From Spisula solida (lineage: Eukaryota; Mollusca; Bivalvia; Venerida; Mactridae), in NCBI GenBank assembly GCA_947247005.1, contig OX365950.1, positions 15,202,720 to 15,266,719 on the forward strand: DNA of 64,000 nt. Reading direction: 5' to 3'. Position 1 is the first letter of the stretch, and each line of letters starts with the position of its first letter. Shown one piece after another: positions 1 to 12,589 of this stretch. Below the pieces are notes generated by a model. The model was not told where the DNA came from and did no database searches. It saw only the letters and a program-made list of their open reading frames with translations. Both the position numbers and the translations under genes were made by a program.

Positions 1-1570
1 ATTCACCAACGTATTCTTCACATGGAACTTGGCTTGGCTAACCACTTGGTTACTAATGTATGAGGATAACTGTGATTTACAAACTATGGATATGCCTAAT
101 CAAGAGCATTTTAGGATGACAGGTGTTTTATTCCTATATATTGTAGTCTAGCAATGCCTTATCGTACTCTTCTATGTCATGCTCCCTTGTTGCTTGGACG
201 ATTCCTGTTCCATACGGTTGTCAACTGGGTGACAGTGAAGTTTTGTTCGAACCGTAAAACGTTAAAGCCACCGTTGACAATTGTCATTGTCTGTCCTAAG
301 GAGGAAGCACTACTTTCAACCTGCTTTTTATACATCTCGTATTCAATGAGTGCTGAGTGCTGCTTTCCGTCTTCTATTTGTTATTTTATTTTTGTTATTT
401 ACATCGTTAACGACGCATTTGACAACAATGTTTGTTGCATGGTATTGCATTACATGATCAAGTTATACAACAATTGGTACCAAATTTCATTGCAAAATGT
501 AAAATGGCGACCCTTTTTCATGATCTTGGTGACGATGCATAAAAAAATGCATATCATGGATGGTATATACTTTTATGGAGTGATTAATGACAGTTGTATA
601 CCAAGTCAAGTGAAGTCAAATTATTTATTTGCATAAACAACAAAGTCCATCGCCAAGTAAACATATACACAAAATCACAAGTATTAGAAATTGTAAATAC
701 TGTAAATCTAAAACGTGTGCGATTTTAAAACGTATATACCGAACGTAATGTTTAAACCTACATTTATGGGAGAGTACACATGTACTAAAAATGAAATCGT
801 ATCATAAGAAATATGAAATACGTCGTCAAAATGCTTTAAAATATAAGTATGTACGTCATACATAATAATACGATTCACTGTCCATCAATGTCAATCCGGC
901 TTCTGCTTAAACTATTTATTATGATATTAGTTGTGCCAATTTCAACACAATGGGTGATACATTATTGCAAAGGATCGGATCATTTATAGAGATCTTGTCC
1001 CCTGGTAAGTTATTTAGTAACGTTAAGAAACATCAAGATAACGATATTTTGTTTTGCAGGAATATCGGATTTAACTATAATTAACTATAAATAACGTTGA
1101 AATTTGTTAACTGAAACATAAAATAAATTAATTTCATGCTTTAATGCAAACAGGGGAGATACGTGTCATTTAATGGGAAACTATTCGTTCAAGAAAATTT
1201 ACATTAGGATGTATCGCATAATGCATGGGTAAAAGTTTTCAGGCGCATGCCTGAACTTCAGGTTTTGAGTGCCAAAAAGCCTGTTTTCTTTATTTTCCCT
1301 ATTAAATTGTCGATTCTTGAGGATTTAAGTTTTTTCAGAATTCCAAACTTTCACCCATCATCATGGAATATTCTTAAATGAATGTTGGTATCAGAAACAA
1401 ATCAGTAGATTAATGACCATGCTATAAAATGTCAACTACAGTGCATAGTCAGACAGTATATTAGTTAGTTGGGTCATTCAATACGAAATGTAAATAACAG
1501 ACATTTTTATCTCGTTTAGATAGGATTGTTACGAAAGTGAAATGAATATTAAATATTCAGCAACATAATT
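1..1570. other. Non-coding stretch, nothing recognised
   Basis: AT-rich DNA. The only sizeable open frame (about 154-636, plus strand) gives a low-complexity hydrophobic translation with no motif I recognise, and I treat it as chance. No repeat shared with the rest of the window was seen. Confidence 0.5.
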
Positions 1571-2583
1571 ATAAATATATGATCCAGAATTACGTGGACT
1601 TTTGCTGTAATTCAAAAACCGTTATACTTACATTTACAAATCTGTCAACAATCTAATATTGATACTTTCTGCACAAGTATACAAAATTCCATGTGGATAT
1701 GATATTAAATAACGTAAATACAGCGGCTGTAAGAGGGTATTGTTATAAATCGCGGGGCAGCTCAGAAATGACGTACGACGTCGCCTTCACGCCTGTTTCG
1801 TGATGCTTTTAAACACAGTTAATCAACTGTTCTTTATTTTCCCTAACCCATAATACTCTTATTTTATGCATATTTAATCGAACTGTCAATATTTACCTAA
1901 CTGTACTGGTACCAGCCCTGCAAGATAATATTTTTCCACTATTGTCACGAATGGTTGTTTCTGACCAACGCAAGCACCAATCCAGTCAAAGTCGGGTTTT
2001 TACCTCTACCCTCATGGCCTATCACATCATCCAGGTCTTCTTTAAAATATTTATGCCATTTAAAAACAAGTGGCTGTGATACATTATGTCTAATACTTGA
2101 TTTCTTAAACAATTCATTAGTTTGCGTTGGGGTTTTTCCTAGCTGTACAACTAATTACATAGTTATGCGAGTGTAAATGAAATTTTGTGACGTCAATATT
2201 GACGTTAATTATGATAAGACAACCGTTACATAGATATTCATAATATGTCAAATACACCAAATTTTACTTTGAAATTTCTCTCAGCTGTTGATACAATATT
2301 AGACAACATGATGCCATATTTCTGAGTTTCTGAATGAAGAAACACAGTAACAATCAGCAATAATGTAACACATATTACTAAAAAAATCTGTGTTGATCCG
2401 CGAAAACAAGTATGTGTTGCTATGGTAGCGTATAACTGTTGATGCAAATAATTGTTTTCAGACATGTGTTGCGTTTTATGTCGATAATAGATAAACGTCG
2501 CTTGTGTGTAACTTTCATACCAATCTGACCTAAAATAAACTTTCTAGAGCAAAAGTCCACGTAATTCTTGATCACACCTCGTA
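1571..2583 (-). mobile_element. Degenerate mariner-type transposon
   Basis: The two ends carry matching inverted sequence. The left end (about 1581-1605) reads GATCCAGAATTACGTGGACT. The right end, read on the minus strand from 2583, begins TACGAGGTGTGATCAAGAAT and continues with the same ACGTGGACTTTTGCT. A 'TACGAGG...' terminus is typical of mariner-family inverted repeats. Read on the minus strand, the interior contains a recognisable mariner transposase N-terminus (1954-2148). The left terminus has lost its outermost bases, and the ~1-kb length is below the usual ~1.3 kb of a complete mariner. This is a decayed, immobile copy. Confidence 0.75.
1954..2148 (-). pseudogene. Mariner transposase N-terminal (HTH) fragment
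   Basis: Minus-strand translation gives 65 uninterrupted codons starting VQLGKTPTQTNEL, followed by QPLVFKWHKYFKEDLDDV and then GHEGRGKNPT. The pattern 'LGKT-x-TxxxL...VFKWHxxFKxG...V..xxRxGRP' is the bipartite helix-turn-helix DNA-binding region of mariner transposases (as in the SETMAR/Hsmar1 family). In an active element this domain binds the terminal inverted repeats. The frame is not open beyond this stretch, there is no start codon in place, and no D,D34D catalytic region was found, so the copy is dead. It lies inside the element bounded by the inverted repeats at 1571 and 2583, in the orientation expected from its right terminus. Confidence 0.8.
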
Positions 2584-3072
2584 TATAAAAATTAATGTTT
2601 TCATATGATATCAAATAAAGAAAGCAATCTCAAAATATATTCATGCTTCTATTAGACCCGACAAACTGATGACCGAGGGATGCAAACTAGATTGCAACTT
2701 GATTGAAACTGTTGGAAGCTTTTAAGAAAATGTAGCTATCAATTTCAAAGTTTATAGGAGTATAATAAATTTGTCTAAAGTAATTATCGGTCCCCTCTTA
2801 CGCTGGCGTTGTTTGCAAACGAACTTATTGTGTTCCCAAATGGATCTTATTTCAAAACGCACCAAAGCTGTATTGAGCGAAATAACCGGTCTTTTTTTTC
2901 GACGAGAGCATTCTGTAACAGCGAACAAATAGAGTCCGTCGGAAGTTTGGATATCTGGATTATATAGGTAGTTCCATTGCGTACTAACAAGATCTCGTAG
3001 ATTTAATTGCAAGGCAGTATTGGCTGAACATATTACAATTATATACAAATACAATGTACAGATTACTATACA
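2584..3072. other. Non-coding spacer, nothing recognised
   Basis: Separates the mariner remnant from the inverted-repeat MITE. Short open frames on the minus strand (for example 2752-3054) show no recognisable domain. Confidence 0.4.
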
Positions 3073-3632
3073 TATGAGCCAGTCTCCAGGAAAACCTGCT
3101 ATAATGACATTATGTAATTACTATTTGTAACAAAATTTTGATACAGCTCTAAAATAAGGAAAATACATATCTAATTGACCCATATTGACATATACTTCGT
3201 TGCTATGGTGACCAATTTCAGAAAAATATTCCGATTGAGAAAAACGAGGATTTAGTTGTTTAAAACAGAAGTAGCCTTTCTCTGAATGCAAACAATTTCG
3301 ATTTTGATATATGTTTTGAAAAGTGAAAGATAATTATAGAATTTGGTACATGTACTATTTTGAACAGTTTATGTTAAGAATTGATCAAATGATGTAATAA
3401 TGAAATATTTATTTCACTTACGTCGAATAACGTTTGAATGACGTTTGCGACGTCACACAAAAATCTCCGAATAGGGACTCTACAAAAACAGCTGTAACTT
3501 CCTTAAAACTTGGGATATCAACATAATTTCTTTTGCAATTTGCTTATTTAACATTATCCTGTAATACTATGGAAAATCTTAAAGTCAATATTTTTGTCAA
3601 AATAGCAGGTTTTCCTGGAGACTGGCTCACAT
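3073..3632 (-). mobile_element. Inverted-repeat MITE, family A, copy 1
   Basis: The element starts TATGAGCCAGTCTCCAGG and ends CCTGGAGACTGGCTCA, terminal inverted repeats of about 28 bp. The interior has no coding capacity. The same ~600-bp family recurs at 10213-10828 and 24028-24627 in the opposite orientation, sharing internal blocks such as 'gtttgcgacgtcac', 'gaggatttagttg' and 'accatagcaac'. No transposase is linked to it, so it is a non-autonomous DNA element. The TA-rich flanks would suit a TA target duplication, but I could not fix this without an empty site. Confidence 0.8.
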
Positions 3633-3713
3633 GTATTGTCATATTAGTAAATACGTACAATTCACGGTCAAATCCAATAAAATTGACTGTACATCGTGAA
3701 CTATAAAATAAAT

Positions 3714-4060
3714 ACATATACCAGATTTATATAGCGCCCTTTTCGTGCGAACGCACGTTCAAAGGCACTTTACACTATTTTTTGTTGCAGCCACAAGGGC
3801 GCAGGTGCATCCTCTACCAGTGCAGATACAGCATGATCTGACCAGAGGGACAGCCTGAGAGAAAGCCCCTGAAGGGAGAGAGAGACATTAGATACAGGCA
3901 TGTCCGGCGCTGCAGAAGTGCGCCTAGCTTTTATTTCGAATAGACAGCCTGGTTCTTTAATGTGCCCGGTGTACAGCACCGATACACAGCTTCCGATAAC
4001 TGGATCCTTATACTTCCATTTGAACTTTAAATGAAAATGAAAATATTTGTTGTCTACGAG
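3714..4060. repeat. GC-richer dispersed repeat
   Basis: The block begins 'atatagcgcccttttcgtg' and contains 'gcaggtgcatcctctacc', 'cctgagagaaagcccctg' and 'ttaatgtgcccggtgtacag'. Its base composition differs from the surrounding DNA. I recognise it as a widely dispersed invertebrate interspersed repeat but cannot name the family. A 105-codon minus-strand frame crosses it and is incidental. There is one copy in this window. Confidence 0.5.
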
Positions 4061-4885
4061 TAAGACGGTCAAAACAAGGGAGATCACTCTTATTTATACC
4101 AAATGATGCTTGTTGTTTCACGCACCAATAACTTCATATTAATTGTACTTTGATCGCAAATTCTTCCAAAAAATCAATGTTGATGGTCAATGGCTTACAT
4201 ACATGTATGATATGTCAAATTCCAATCAATTAAACTAAATAAATCGAAAATTTTCATTGAAAAGTAGCATGCTTTTTTGACTAATTTTGACACCTATTTT
4301 CGCGACTTTGAAATGCTCTTATTTTGTTAAAAATGGCAATCAAGTACAGCAAATTATGTTTTTATCGAAGGAATTTACATTATTTACGGTATGATAGTTG
4401 TGGAATAAGATTATTTCCCGAAAGGAAGTTTTAATCGACAGATATTCGCAAAAAGGCGTAGTGTCCATTACTAGCCCTTTGAAAAGACAACAGAAACAAC
4501 ATTCCGGTAATTAAATTTTATTGATTTTTTCACGAAATATCGCGGAAATCTTGATGGTTCTAGATATGCATTAAGATTTAAAGATATCAATGAATTTTCT
4601 GATTTGCGACCCAAGTGACAATACATATCGAACACCCCTCGTATGACTGAGAAACGGTTGAAAACCTGAACCCATTTTACAAGAAAACACCACAGTTGAG
4701 ATATTAATGTTCCACATTATCGAACGGAAGAATCAGATTTGAGCATTTGGACTTTAGCGCTGGTACGTATGCGTAGCCCAATAATCTTCAATATTTCCCG
4801 GAAAACAGGATCTGCTTCCGAACTTGTCAAACCCGCTGTACTCTTGATATCCCGTTTCATAGAGAGATATTTTTTCTGAGCTGTA
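4061..4885. other. Left flank of the triplicated region
   Basis: Unique, non-coding sequence. Homology to the later units begins abruptly near 4886 ('taatgtgtatggtcttacag'), so this is the ancestral left flank of the duplicated block. Confidence 0.5.
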
Positions 4886-5137
4886 TGCTAATGTGTATGG
4901 TCTTACAGGGAGTTGCAAATAATGCTGTTTGCTACAGACGGAACTTATTAGCCAAACTTGTTCGTCGATTGTCTGTGCGTCAAGATAAGAGTCACATTGG
5001 CTGTAAGTAATTAAAAATGTATCCGTTTTACAACTATTTGACGTCCATAAATGTACATCAGATGACCTAATAAAAGTGTTTTCTTGTTATGCATCATCAA
5101 CCAGTAAAAAAACTTGCACTTCTGCAAAAGATCATAC

Positions 5138-5300
5138 AATGTCGGACAGGGAAGGCAGCACTCAACTTAACCAGCCGAGTACCACATAATTGACTGTACC
5201 ACAATTACACGGCACAAAACCCAACACATAAGTGAATAAGTTAACGAGAAAATGAACTGCCAAAGTCCTAGCTGTCAAAAAGCTGAATGACCTAGATTTA
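5138..5300 (+). repeat. Dispersed short repeat 'aaggcagcactcaac'
   Basis: Begins 'gtcggacagggaaggcagca' and continues 'acttaaccagccgag'. Related copies lie at 29862-30010 (+), 17640-17815 (-), 31340-31500 (-), 34800-34905 (-), 47448-47510 (+) and 52945-53110 (+). There is no coding potential and the family is unassigned. Unit 2 of the triplication lacks the copy at this position. Confidence 0.6.
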
Positions 5301-5404
5301 GCAATCATAAAGATGAATGCCATATCTGAATGACCAAGTTTCAACAGTAAAAATGTTGCAAGCCACTGACAACTTCTCCATATTTAGAAGATAATTCAAC
5401 CAGT

Positions 5405-5640
5405 CAGATAATTTATGTCTCTCGGTCGGTCGGTCGGTAGACCAAATGGTTTCCGTTCAATAACTCAAGAACGCATTGCCCTAGGATCTTCAAACTTTAC
5501 ATGGAGGTTGTTCATCAACAGTAGATGACCCCTATTAATTTTGAGGTCAAGGTCACGTTGACCGTTACCATTTCTGACTATAGGGCTGCCATGGTTCATA
5601 CATGTTTTACAAACATCTCGTGTATACATTTGCGTAAATA
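5405..5640 (+). repeat. Dispersed repeat of the 'gatgacccctatt' type
   Basis: Contains a 'tcggtcggtcggtcgg' microsatellite, then 'accaaatggtttccg', 'actcaagaacgcattg', 'gatcttcaaactttacat' and 'gatgacccctattaatttt'. Diverged counterparts lie at 17470-17635 and 31155-31325. I associate this repeat with bivalve genomes. Confidence 0.55.
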
Positions 5641-6011
5641 ACATAACAATGTACCGACACGACTGATTTATTAAACACATACTAGTATATCATTTATTAC
5701 AGTTACTGAACTAATGCATTTTTTCGTTGCGTGACCTCATTAATATAAAATGCTTTAAGAAACTGAAATAGGTTATTTAGCGATTACATTTGTCATAGAA
5801 TTAATTCAAACCCATAAATAAACTTCGATAGAGACATACCTTAGAGACTTTGAACATCTATCTTGTATAATCGTATAAATAATACTGTCAGTTTGTTCTC
5901 CCCGAGCTTGTTTAACCGAATCATCACGAAGGAAAAAATATCTTAATATTCCTTGATGTATTGTGCTGTATAATTCACAGTTATGAAGAAGTTGTTTCTC
6001 TGATATACATA

Positions 6012-6992
6012 CGAGGGGCATTCCAGAAATAATAGGACTTTTCTCATAACTTCGTACTGAACACTTACATTTTAATGAAATTTATCTCATATGTGAAGCA
6101 TTTTATGCTCTATTTGCTGGCAGCAACAGGTTTTCTTTGTTGTTGGTTATTCTTATACATAGCGTTGTCATAGAAACCATGTATCGCACCGGCGGGTCAC
6201 ACTGTAAAATTTCATTACTTACCATACAAAGTACGTTAATATCTCAGTAACCACTGGATAAATAAAACTGGCAATTTATGTAGCGTTACCTTGATGTCAC
6301 TGATGAGTGCATGCAAACCTACGAAGCAATCGCTGTTTTTTATGATCACAACTGAGTAAACAAGTGTATATTTCCAAGTGCGTCATGGACGAAACGACGT
6401 CAACGTCAAAAACTAGAAACCGCAGAATTGTTAGATTATGTTAAAAATTGGAAAAACAAACAATGCAAACCATTGAAATAATTAAAAAAGCAGGATGCAA
6501 TGGCATTCAGCATACTTTCGTGTTCTGTTGGCACAAATTGTTCACAGATGGCGGAGGTATTAACTAACAAGTGAACACAGGTCAAGTCACAGTTTGACGT
6601 TGATAGACACCGTTCGTAGACTGATTAGAGCAATTTCTAACATCATTGTAACCAATTTTCAGGTACAGTGGTACAGAGACACATTTAAACAATGTGGACA
6701 GTAACATCAGATGTTTTTTAGGGTGACTATATATCCAAATTATTAAGGGTGTCTTTCGGTTAAAAGACTGTGTTTGAAAGACGACGTCATCATAACGTCA
6801 CGACGCGACCCGCATCCATGGTACATGGTATATTAAATGTTTATTTTATTTTTATCGTTCAGCCGATCGCTTTGATATTTCCCATATATGTCATTGATAG
6901 ATGAAATTTTATTTACAGCAAATTAGTTTTCTAATATTCTGATTTACCGCGCTGCTATGAAAAAAGTCCTATTATTTCTGGAACACCCTACG
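6012..6992 (+). mobile_element. Mariner-like element, unit 1 only, TA duplication
   Basis: Terminal inverted repeats of about 37 bp: left CGAGGGGCATTCCAGAAATA, and on the minus strand from the right end CGTAGGGTGTTCCAGAAATA, both continuing ATAGGACTTTT. The element is flanked by TA on both sides (6010-6011 and 6993-6994). The matching positions in units 2 (~18185) and 3 (~31870) read 'gatatacataattata' and 'gatatacaaaattata' with no insertion, so the TA duplication is seen directly. The 981-bp element keeps a broken transposase N-terminus (6385-6567) but no recognisable catalytic region, so it is internally deleted. Confidence 0.9.
6385..6567 (+). pseudogene. Mariner transposase N-terminal fragment, broken
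   Basis: One frame reads MDETTSTSKTRNRR, reaches a stop, and continues in the same frame as TMQTIEIIKKAGCNG followed by VFCWHKLFTDGGG. The 'TxxTIE.I..A.G...VFxWHKxFxDG' spacing matches the paired helix-turn-helix DNA-binding region of mariner transposases, and the last residues correspond to the 'WHKxFxDGR' block. An in-frame stop splits the fragment and another ends it. No DDD/E segment follows, as expected of a deleted copy. It lies centrally in the element 6012-6992 in plus orientation. Confidence 0.65.
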
Positions 6993-8379
6993 TAATTACA
7001 CAACCATGGTAGTACATGCGTTATCGTCTGCCTGAAAAGATACACACAATTGTCTTGAGTATGATGTCTAAGGAAACCAACATTATGTACACTCTTCTAG
7101 ACACCACTGTTAGTCTTATGTAGCAAACCATCGTGTACGCTTTGGTGTTGTCAGCATTTGCATTTAACTCCCTTTATGGCAATATGCAGATATATGAAGC
7201 CATGCAGTGTGTCATTTTATAGGCGTATTTTGGGGATAGGTCTTGCGTGGTATACTGTATTCAATTGAAATAAAGCCTGATGTTTCCCGTTTTAAATACC
7301 GTTCGGGTATATAATCTACATTGGGTATTTTATGACGATAGTTAACATGTGTTCGAATCCCGTTAGAATATCCTTCGACGAAAATTGACAATAGTTTCAA
7401 TGCTAGGTTAGAATACTGCCAACTGCAACTGTTTAGGTTAATCTGCCGCCGTATATACATGTCACAGAAAAACTGCACCTGCCCAGCCCGGTAATCGAAT
7501 TATGACAATTTAGCCCTGTACTGATTTTGTTCGTCTGTCAGATAACATTATCGACAGTAAGAGTAATTATTGCACAAGAGACATAAAGTAAAGGCATTAT
7601 CGTTGCACACGAATGGTACAGAACAACCTTGTAAGGAATATAAAAATCGACATTTTTAACTTGTTTGATTTGCTGGCACACTGTAACGCTTAATTACGTG
7701 GTTATGAATTGTCTAGACTAATCATTTCGAAATGTCAGACGTTTGTTCTGCTTTATCTCGCTCAAAGGTTCTGAATAGTCGTAGATTGATGAAACCTCTA
7801 GACACACTGTGACGGTTTCTTTGTATTTTTCGCATAATTGTTATCAGAAATATAACATGCTATATCAATCTCGTTTAGAACGTGAAGACGACATCAAAAA
7901 AGAAAAAATTACTAACCTTAGGCATCGGAAGGTGTAACGAAAGACATAATAAGTATAATGATATTACTTAAACATTGCGTTTCCAAATAAAACGTGGCTA
8001 ATTATGTTCAAATGATGCGGAATATTACAACATTTTGAAAATGAAGCATCCAAGTTCACCTTAACTGCGATATAAATGCATATACTATGCTATAAAATTG
8101 AAGTAAGATAGAAACAGGCACGCAATGCTAAATCTGTTGGGACCGTGTAATTGATCGAAACGAGATGCACATTTGATTGTAACTGCAGAGACGTCGAATG
8201 AAATGAAGCAATACATGTAAATTATAATACAAATAACCATTGAAATTAAACAATTATCTAAGGGCACACTAAAAGTATAAACTCTGTTTCGACAATGGTT
8301 GTTTGCAAAAGATTGTATTCCCAAACCGCTTATATTTCAAAACGCACAACAATTGTACAGTTAGTTTTAAATGCATCAA

Positions 8380-9255
8380 TGTATTGCCAAGTTATGGTCT
8401 AGACCTGTTTCTGACCTTTAAACTTCAAGTGTGACATTGACCTTTGCGATATTTAGGTAATTACTTCATTAAGACACTGTTAACAATTGTGCCAGGTTAT
8501 ATTCACGTTATGCTCCTGAAAAGCTCAAGTATGGCCATTTATTTACATTTGAACTCCCAAGTGTGACTTAGACCTTTGTGTTATCGACATTATTGTTTCG
8601 TATGACACAACGTCTGGTAGTAGTCAACATATGTGCCACATTATTTTCAAATCCCACATTAAATGACTTAGTTATGTTCTGGACAAGCTCAACCAGGTCC
8701 ATTTTTGACCTTTGAACTGCAATGTGATATTGACCTTTGATATATTGACGTAATTGTACACATGACACATCGTCTGGTAGAAGTGAAAGTCAGTGTCGCA
8801 TCATTTCGAAATCCCACAAAAAATAAATTGTTTATGCTCTGCACAAGCTCAATTATCGCCATATTTGACCTTTGAACTCCAAGTATGACCCTGACCTTTA
8901 CGGTATTGACGTAATGTGTTCGCATACTACACCGTCTGCTAGTATTAAACATTTGTGCCACATTATTTACAAATCACATAATAAAAAAATGACTTAGTTA
9001 TGCTATCAAGACATGCTCAATTATGGCCATTTTTAACCTTTTAAACTCCAAATATGACCTTGACCTTTGAGATACTGACGTAATTATTTCGCATGACATA
9101 TTCTCTTATATATACTGTTGGTGAACAAATGTGCTTAGTTATAAAACATTCTTTAATGTATGTAGAAGTTACTGCGTGGACAAAGTTTAGGATGGGCCGA
9201 CCGACAAAGTGACTCCCATGTAGCCCCCCTTTACCAATGGTAGTGGGGGTATAAT
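8380..9255 (+). repeat. Decayed tandem repeat, ~150-190-bp units ('gacctttgaactcc')
   Basis: Four or five diverged units each contain 'gctcaa..atggccat', 'gacctttgaactcc', 'gtgtgacc', a 'gacgtaat' step and 'tgtgccacattatttacaaat'. The array ends with 'gggccgaccgacaaag' and 'aatggtagtgggggtataa'. The counterpart in unit 2 spans about 20919-21060 and 22000-22660, split by another repeat. A more distant relative is at 53150-53520. The minus-strand frames at 8568-8961 are products of the repetition. Confidence 0.7.
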
Positions 9256-10212
9256 GACGAAGGGTATTTCAGTAAATATTGTACCCTGTTAATATTTTGT
9301 TGCGTATTACTCGTGATTGACCGACCCCAGAATTACGTACACACTGTTTACACCTTATGATATGGCATGATTAATATCCGTCCAATTTTACAAACTTCTT
9401 CATGATGTAATCACAGAAAATTTCAATGATATACATTATTTGCGCGACACATGACTCAAATTAGAATTGAGCGAGAATTTTAAAGTGGACGCTAGAAGAG
9501 GAAGTATCATAATGCACTTACTTACTAAAATTATAAACACAAACGATACGGCCGACAATGGTAGGACTTAGGCCTTGTACAAAAATCGTATTTATAAAGA
9601 TCGTGTATTTCAGTCAGATTGTATTACGTGCATGGTCTAACAATATGAATGATAAATCTCATACTTATATGTAAATTGATGAATATAAAATAACATAATT
9701 TTTTTTTGGAGTTTGGTAAATTTTATTTTAATAGCTCATAAAAATAAATTACAGATAAGCTCTACGGCCTAGAAAAGTCTAATTCATAGAATGATGTTGT
9801 TAAAATCTAATCGGAACCAAACGATACAAAAAGCCGAGTAGATACAAAAAGGTAATCCTTGAATGGCTTCAACGTTTAATACCTTTGACAATGCGCTTAA
9901 TGCGACATCTCCGCAATTCACATCTAATGGAAGGGCGTGTGTTTGACTATTTGTTGTCATAGAAACAATTAATCGCCCACTGAAATGGTGAAAAGTCTAA
10001 GCAAATGAAAAAGAACGATTTAAGAAACGACGAGTCCTTGTTTGTATATAAACAGTGAATTGCATGTATTGACTCATCTTTCATAGTACAATGTACAATG
10101 TATCCATACGATGTAATACACAAATGAATTGGTTCACAATTTCAATTTCTCGCATGCAAAAAAGTCTACTCGTACAATTATGTAATGCAAATAATAAAAA
10201 TGTTGTTATATA
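9256..10212. other. Unit 1 body, nothing recognised
   Basis: Non-coding. It aligns with 22660-24027 of unit 2, which holds two additional segments (about 23003-23333 and about 23850-24020). Confidence 0.45.
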
Positions 10213-10828
10213 TATGAGCCAGTCTTCAGGTAAACCTGTTATTTTGACAAAAAAAATTGATTTTGAGAGTTTTTATTATTTAAAAGAGTAACCTCAATGA
10301 AACAAAATGCAAAATAAATTTTGTTAGTATCTTGATTTTTAAGGGAGTTACAGCTGTTTTGTTGAGGCCATGATTCAAAACCTTTTTGCGTGACGTCGCA
10401 AACGTCATTCAAGCGTTATTCGACGCCGTCGTAACAAGCACTTTATAAATACTGCATTTGATCAATTCTTTACATAAACTGATCAAAATGGTATCAAGTT
10501 TTAAAATGATGTTTTAAGTTTGCAATTGTACATCCAAATTGTAAATTTTCACATTTAGAGAAAGGCTACTACTGTTTTAATCAACTAACTCCTCGTTTTT
10601 CGAAATCAGAGTACTTTTCTGAAATTGGTCACAATAGCAACGAAGTAAATGATTTTGACATAATGCATAAGACATTTTAAAGCTAAGATATAGTATTATA
10701 TGGATAAATGACTTAAAATTGAATCTAAGATATGTCATTATTTCTTATTTGAAAGCTTTTTCAAAACCTTTTTATATGCAGTAATTACATAGTGTCAATA
10801 AGCAGGTTTTCCCGGAGACTGGCTCATA
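10213..10828 (+). mobile_element. Inverted-repeat MITE, family A, copy 2
   Basis: Starts TATGAGCCAGTCTTCAGG and ends CCCGGAGACTGGCTCATA. The interior aligns with copies at 24028-24627 (same orientation, equivalent position in unit 2) and 3073-3632 (inverted). It has no transposase. Because it occupies the same position in units 1 and 2, it was inserted before the duplication. Confidence 0.8.
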
Positions 10829-12589
10829 TATATAAATACATACGTGAATCCTCAACTGGGGCGTAGTATTTAAACCGGTTGAAGGTTCACATACATGTGT
10901 ACATATATATTTGATAAATATTATTATTATTATATTAGTACTGTCCCATTCATTACTAGTATGTGGCATAATAGCCTTTGTAAGAAGATAAATGTTTCCA
11001 TCAACAGAATGTTTATAACAGGTCTTAATACAACGGCCACATGTATCAGTTAACATGAGGAAGGGAAGATATGGAAGTTGAAAACTATAGAACCAACATC
11101 ACAGTGTATAAACGAGTCAACTTCCGGTTATTGCAATAATGAGTACATGTTGAATTGTATGGTCTTGTAAAAAGTCGTACAGTGATAGGAAATCACCGGA
11201 TGTTTCAATCAAATAAGTTGTACAGTGATTTAGTTTATACGCGGTGAACATGTTAGAATATAAGTTCATGTCCTATTAAAGCATATACAGATGTAGCTTT
11301 TCAGTTTTACTGTTAGTTTTTTTACACGCCAGAATCTGTTTCCAAATCGAAAAACATTCCTACATTGTTGTCACATATGGTTGGGAATAACTGGGTGATA
11401 AAATGCGACAGCTTGAAGTAGGTAGCACATTATAATTTCCGATCGGGGATTCGAGTAGGACAAGACAATATTTTGTTGATACCCCAGTGGTTTCACTTAT
11501 TGTTTTGACCATGCCATACATTTTGTGATTTAAGGCGATATGAGCTACTTAAAGTACACATGTACCGAAATAATCCAAATTCGTACAATGTATGCAGTTA
11601 AACTAAAACAAACACAATTATTAAGTGTCCAAATGCTTTCATATTAATATAAATAGATAATATAAATGCATCCTGTTTTTACGTTTTTTCTTGGGTTATG
11701 TCTTTTAAAAAGGTTTTTTAAGAAACTATCATACAAAGCTGATACGTTTCTACAATTGTTGTAACACATCTGCTTATACTGTATGAGATTTGTAGTTCAT
11801 GGCGCATTTGAAGTTGTTTAACACTACAATTAAAGGTTGTTTTGATATGGAATCGTTTTCCGTCAGATTTAAGAAAGTGTACATCCGAAAGTAAGTGAAA
11901 CATTTACATTAGCATTACGCTGATTGCTGCAAGGCCCGAACAATGGTTATTATACCAAATATAGATGTTAATGACGTAAGCCTGATATTGAAGATGCATC
12001 GTTCCAATAAACATAATAGCAAAGCTTGTCCGTCATCCAAACAAAATATATGACGTTTAACTTGATTCATATATTGATATGCTTGCAAATCAACAGACCA
12101 ATGTATCATTTAATGAAGCCACAAAAACGTATTGGTACATAATAAACAATGCTAGCTGAACCAAATGCTTAAATTTATTTCATGCACAACTGTACACTCT
12201 ATTTTCCCCGGTGGTTACCCGTCAATCCAATAGATACATTCAATTACTTTGTCTGCGTTTTTCATGCCCACAGGGGACTACATCTTTGTAACGATTGAAT
12301 GATTGTGTTAATTCATGATGTAGGATAAGAACCATATCATTTGAAACGCAGACCATTTCAACACTGAGACGGGCAGTGTTTTAATAACTTATCAAGTTGT
12401 TTTAATGTTGTAACAATTATTCTTGTTCTGACGGCACTCGCTTATCATTTGTATTGACTAGTATTAAATTCGGGATTGTAAATATTTTATGGTTACCATG
12501 ATAGACGATAACCGCTCAGAACGTTAGAAAAAATGTCCAGATATACATTGTAGACCTGAAACAACCTTGGTGGTGTATGCAAATACTTA
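10829..12589. other. Unit 1 body with the empty TTAA site
   Basis: Non-coding sequence collinear with unit 2 from about 24632. The TTAA at 11025-11028 ('ggtcttaatacaacgg') is the unoccupied form of the site that carries a 523-bp MITE in unit 2 (24789-25311). Short minus-strand frames (10772-11056, 11718-11903) show no domain. Confidence 0.5.

Noticed and set aside
154..636. 160-codon open frame
   Set aside because: Hydrophobic low-complexity translation from AT-rich DNA, no domain, no conservation evidence in the window.
3770..4087. 105-codon minus-strand frame
   Set aside because: It covers a dispersed repeat that I recognise as non-coding; length is incidental.
7212..7478. Minus-strand frame containing SNGIRTHV, and plus-strand 'gtgttcgaatcccg' resembling a tRNA T-arm
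   Set aside because: No acceptor stem or other tRNA arms can be folded around it. The copies in units 2 and 3 show the sequence is just part of the duplicated non-coding block.
8568..8961. Two overlapping minus-strand frames of 66 and 90 codons with similar sequences
   Set aside because: Both lie in the tandem 'gacctttgaactcc' repeat, and their similarity is that of the repeat units.
10091..10291. Plus-strand frame ending in MSQSSGKPVIL, shared with 23936-24181
   Set aside because: The shared part is the translated terminal repeat of MITE family A.
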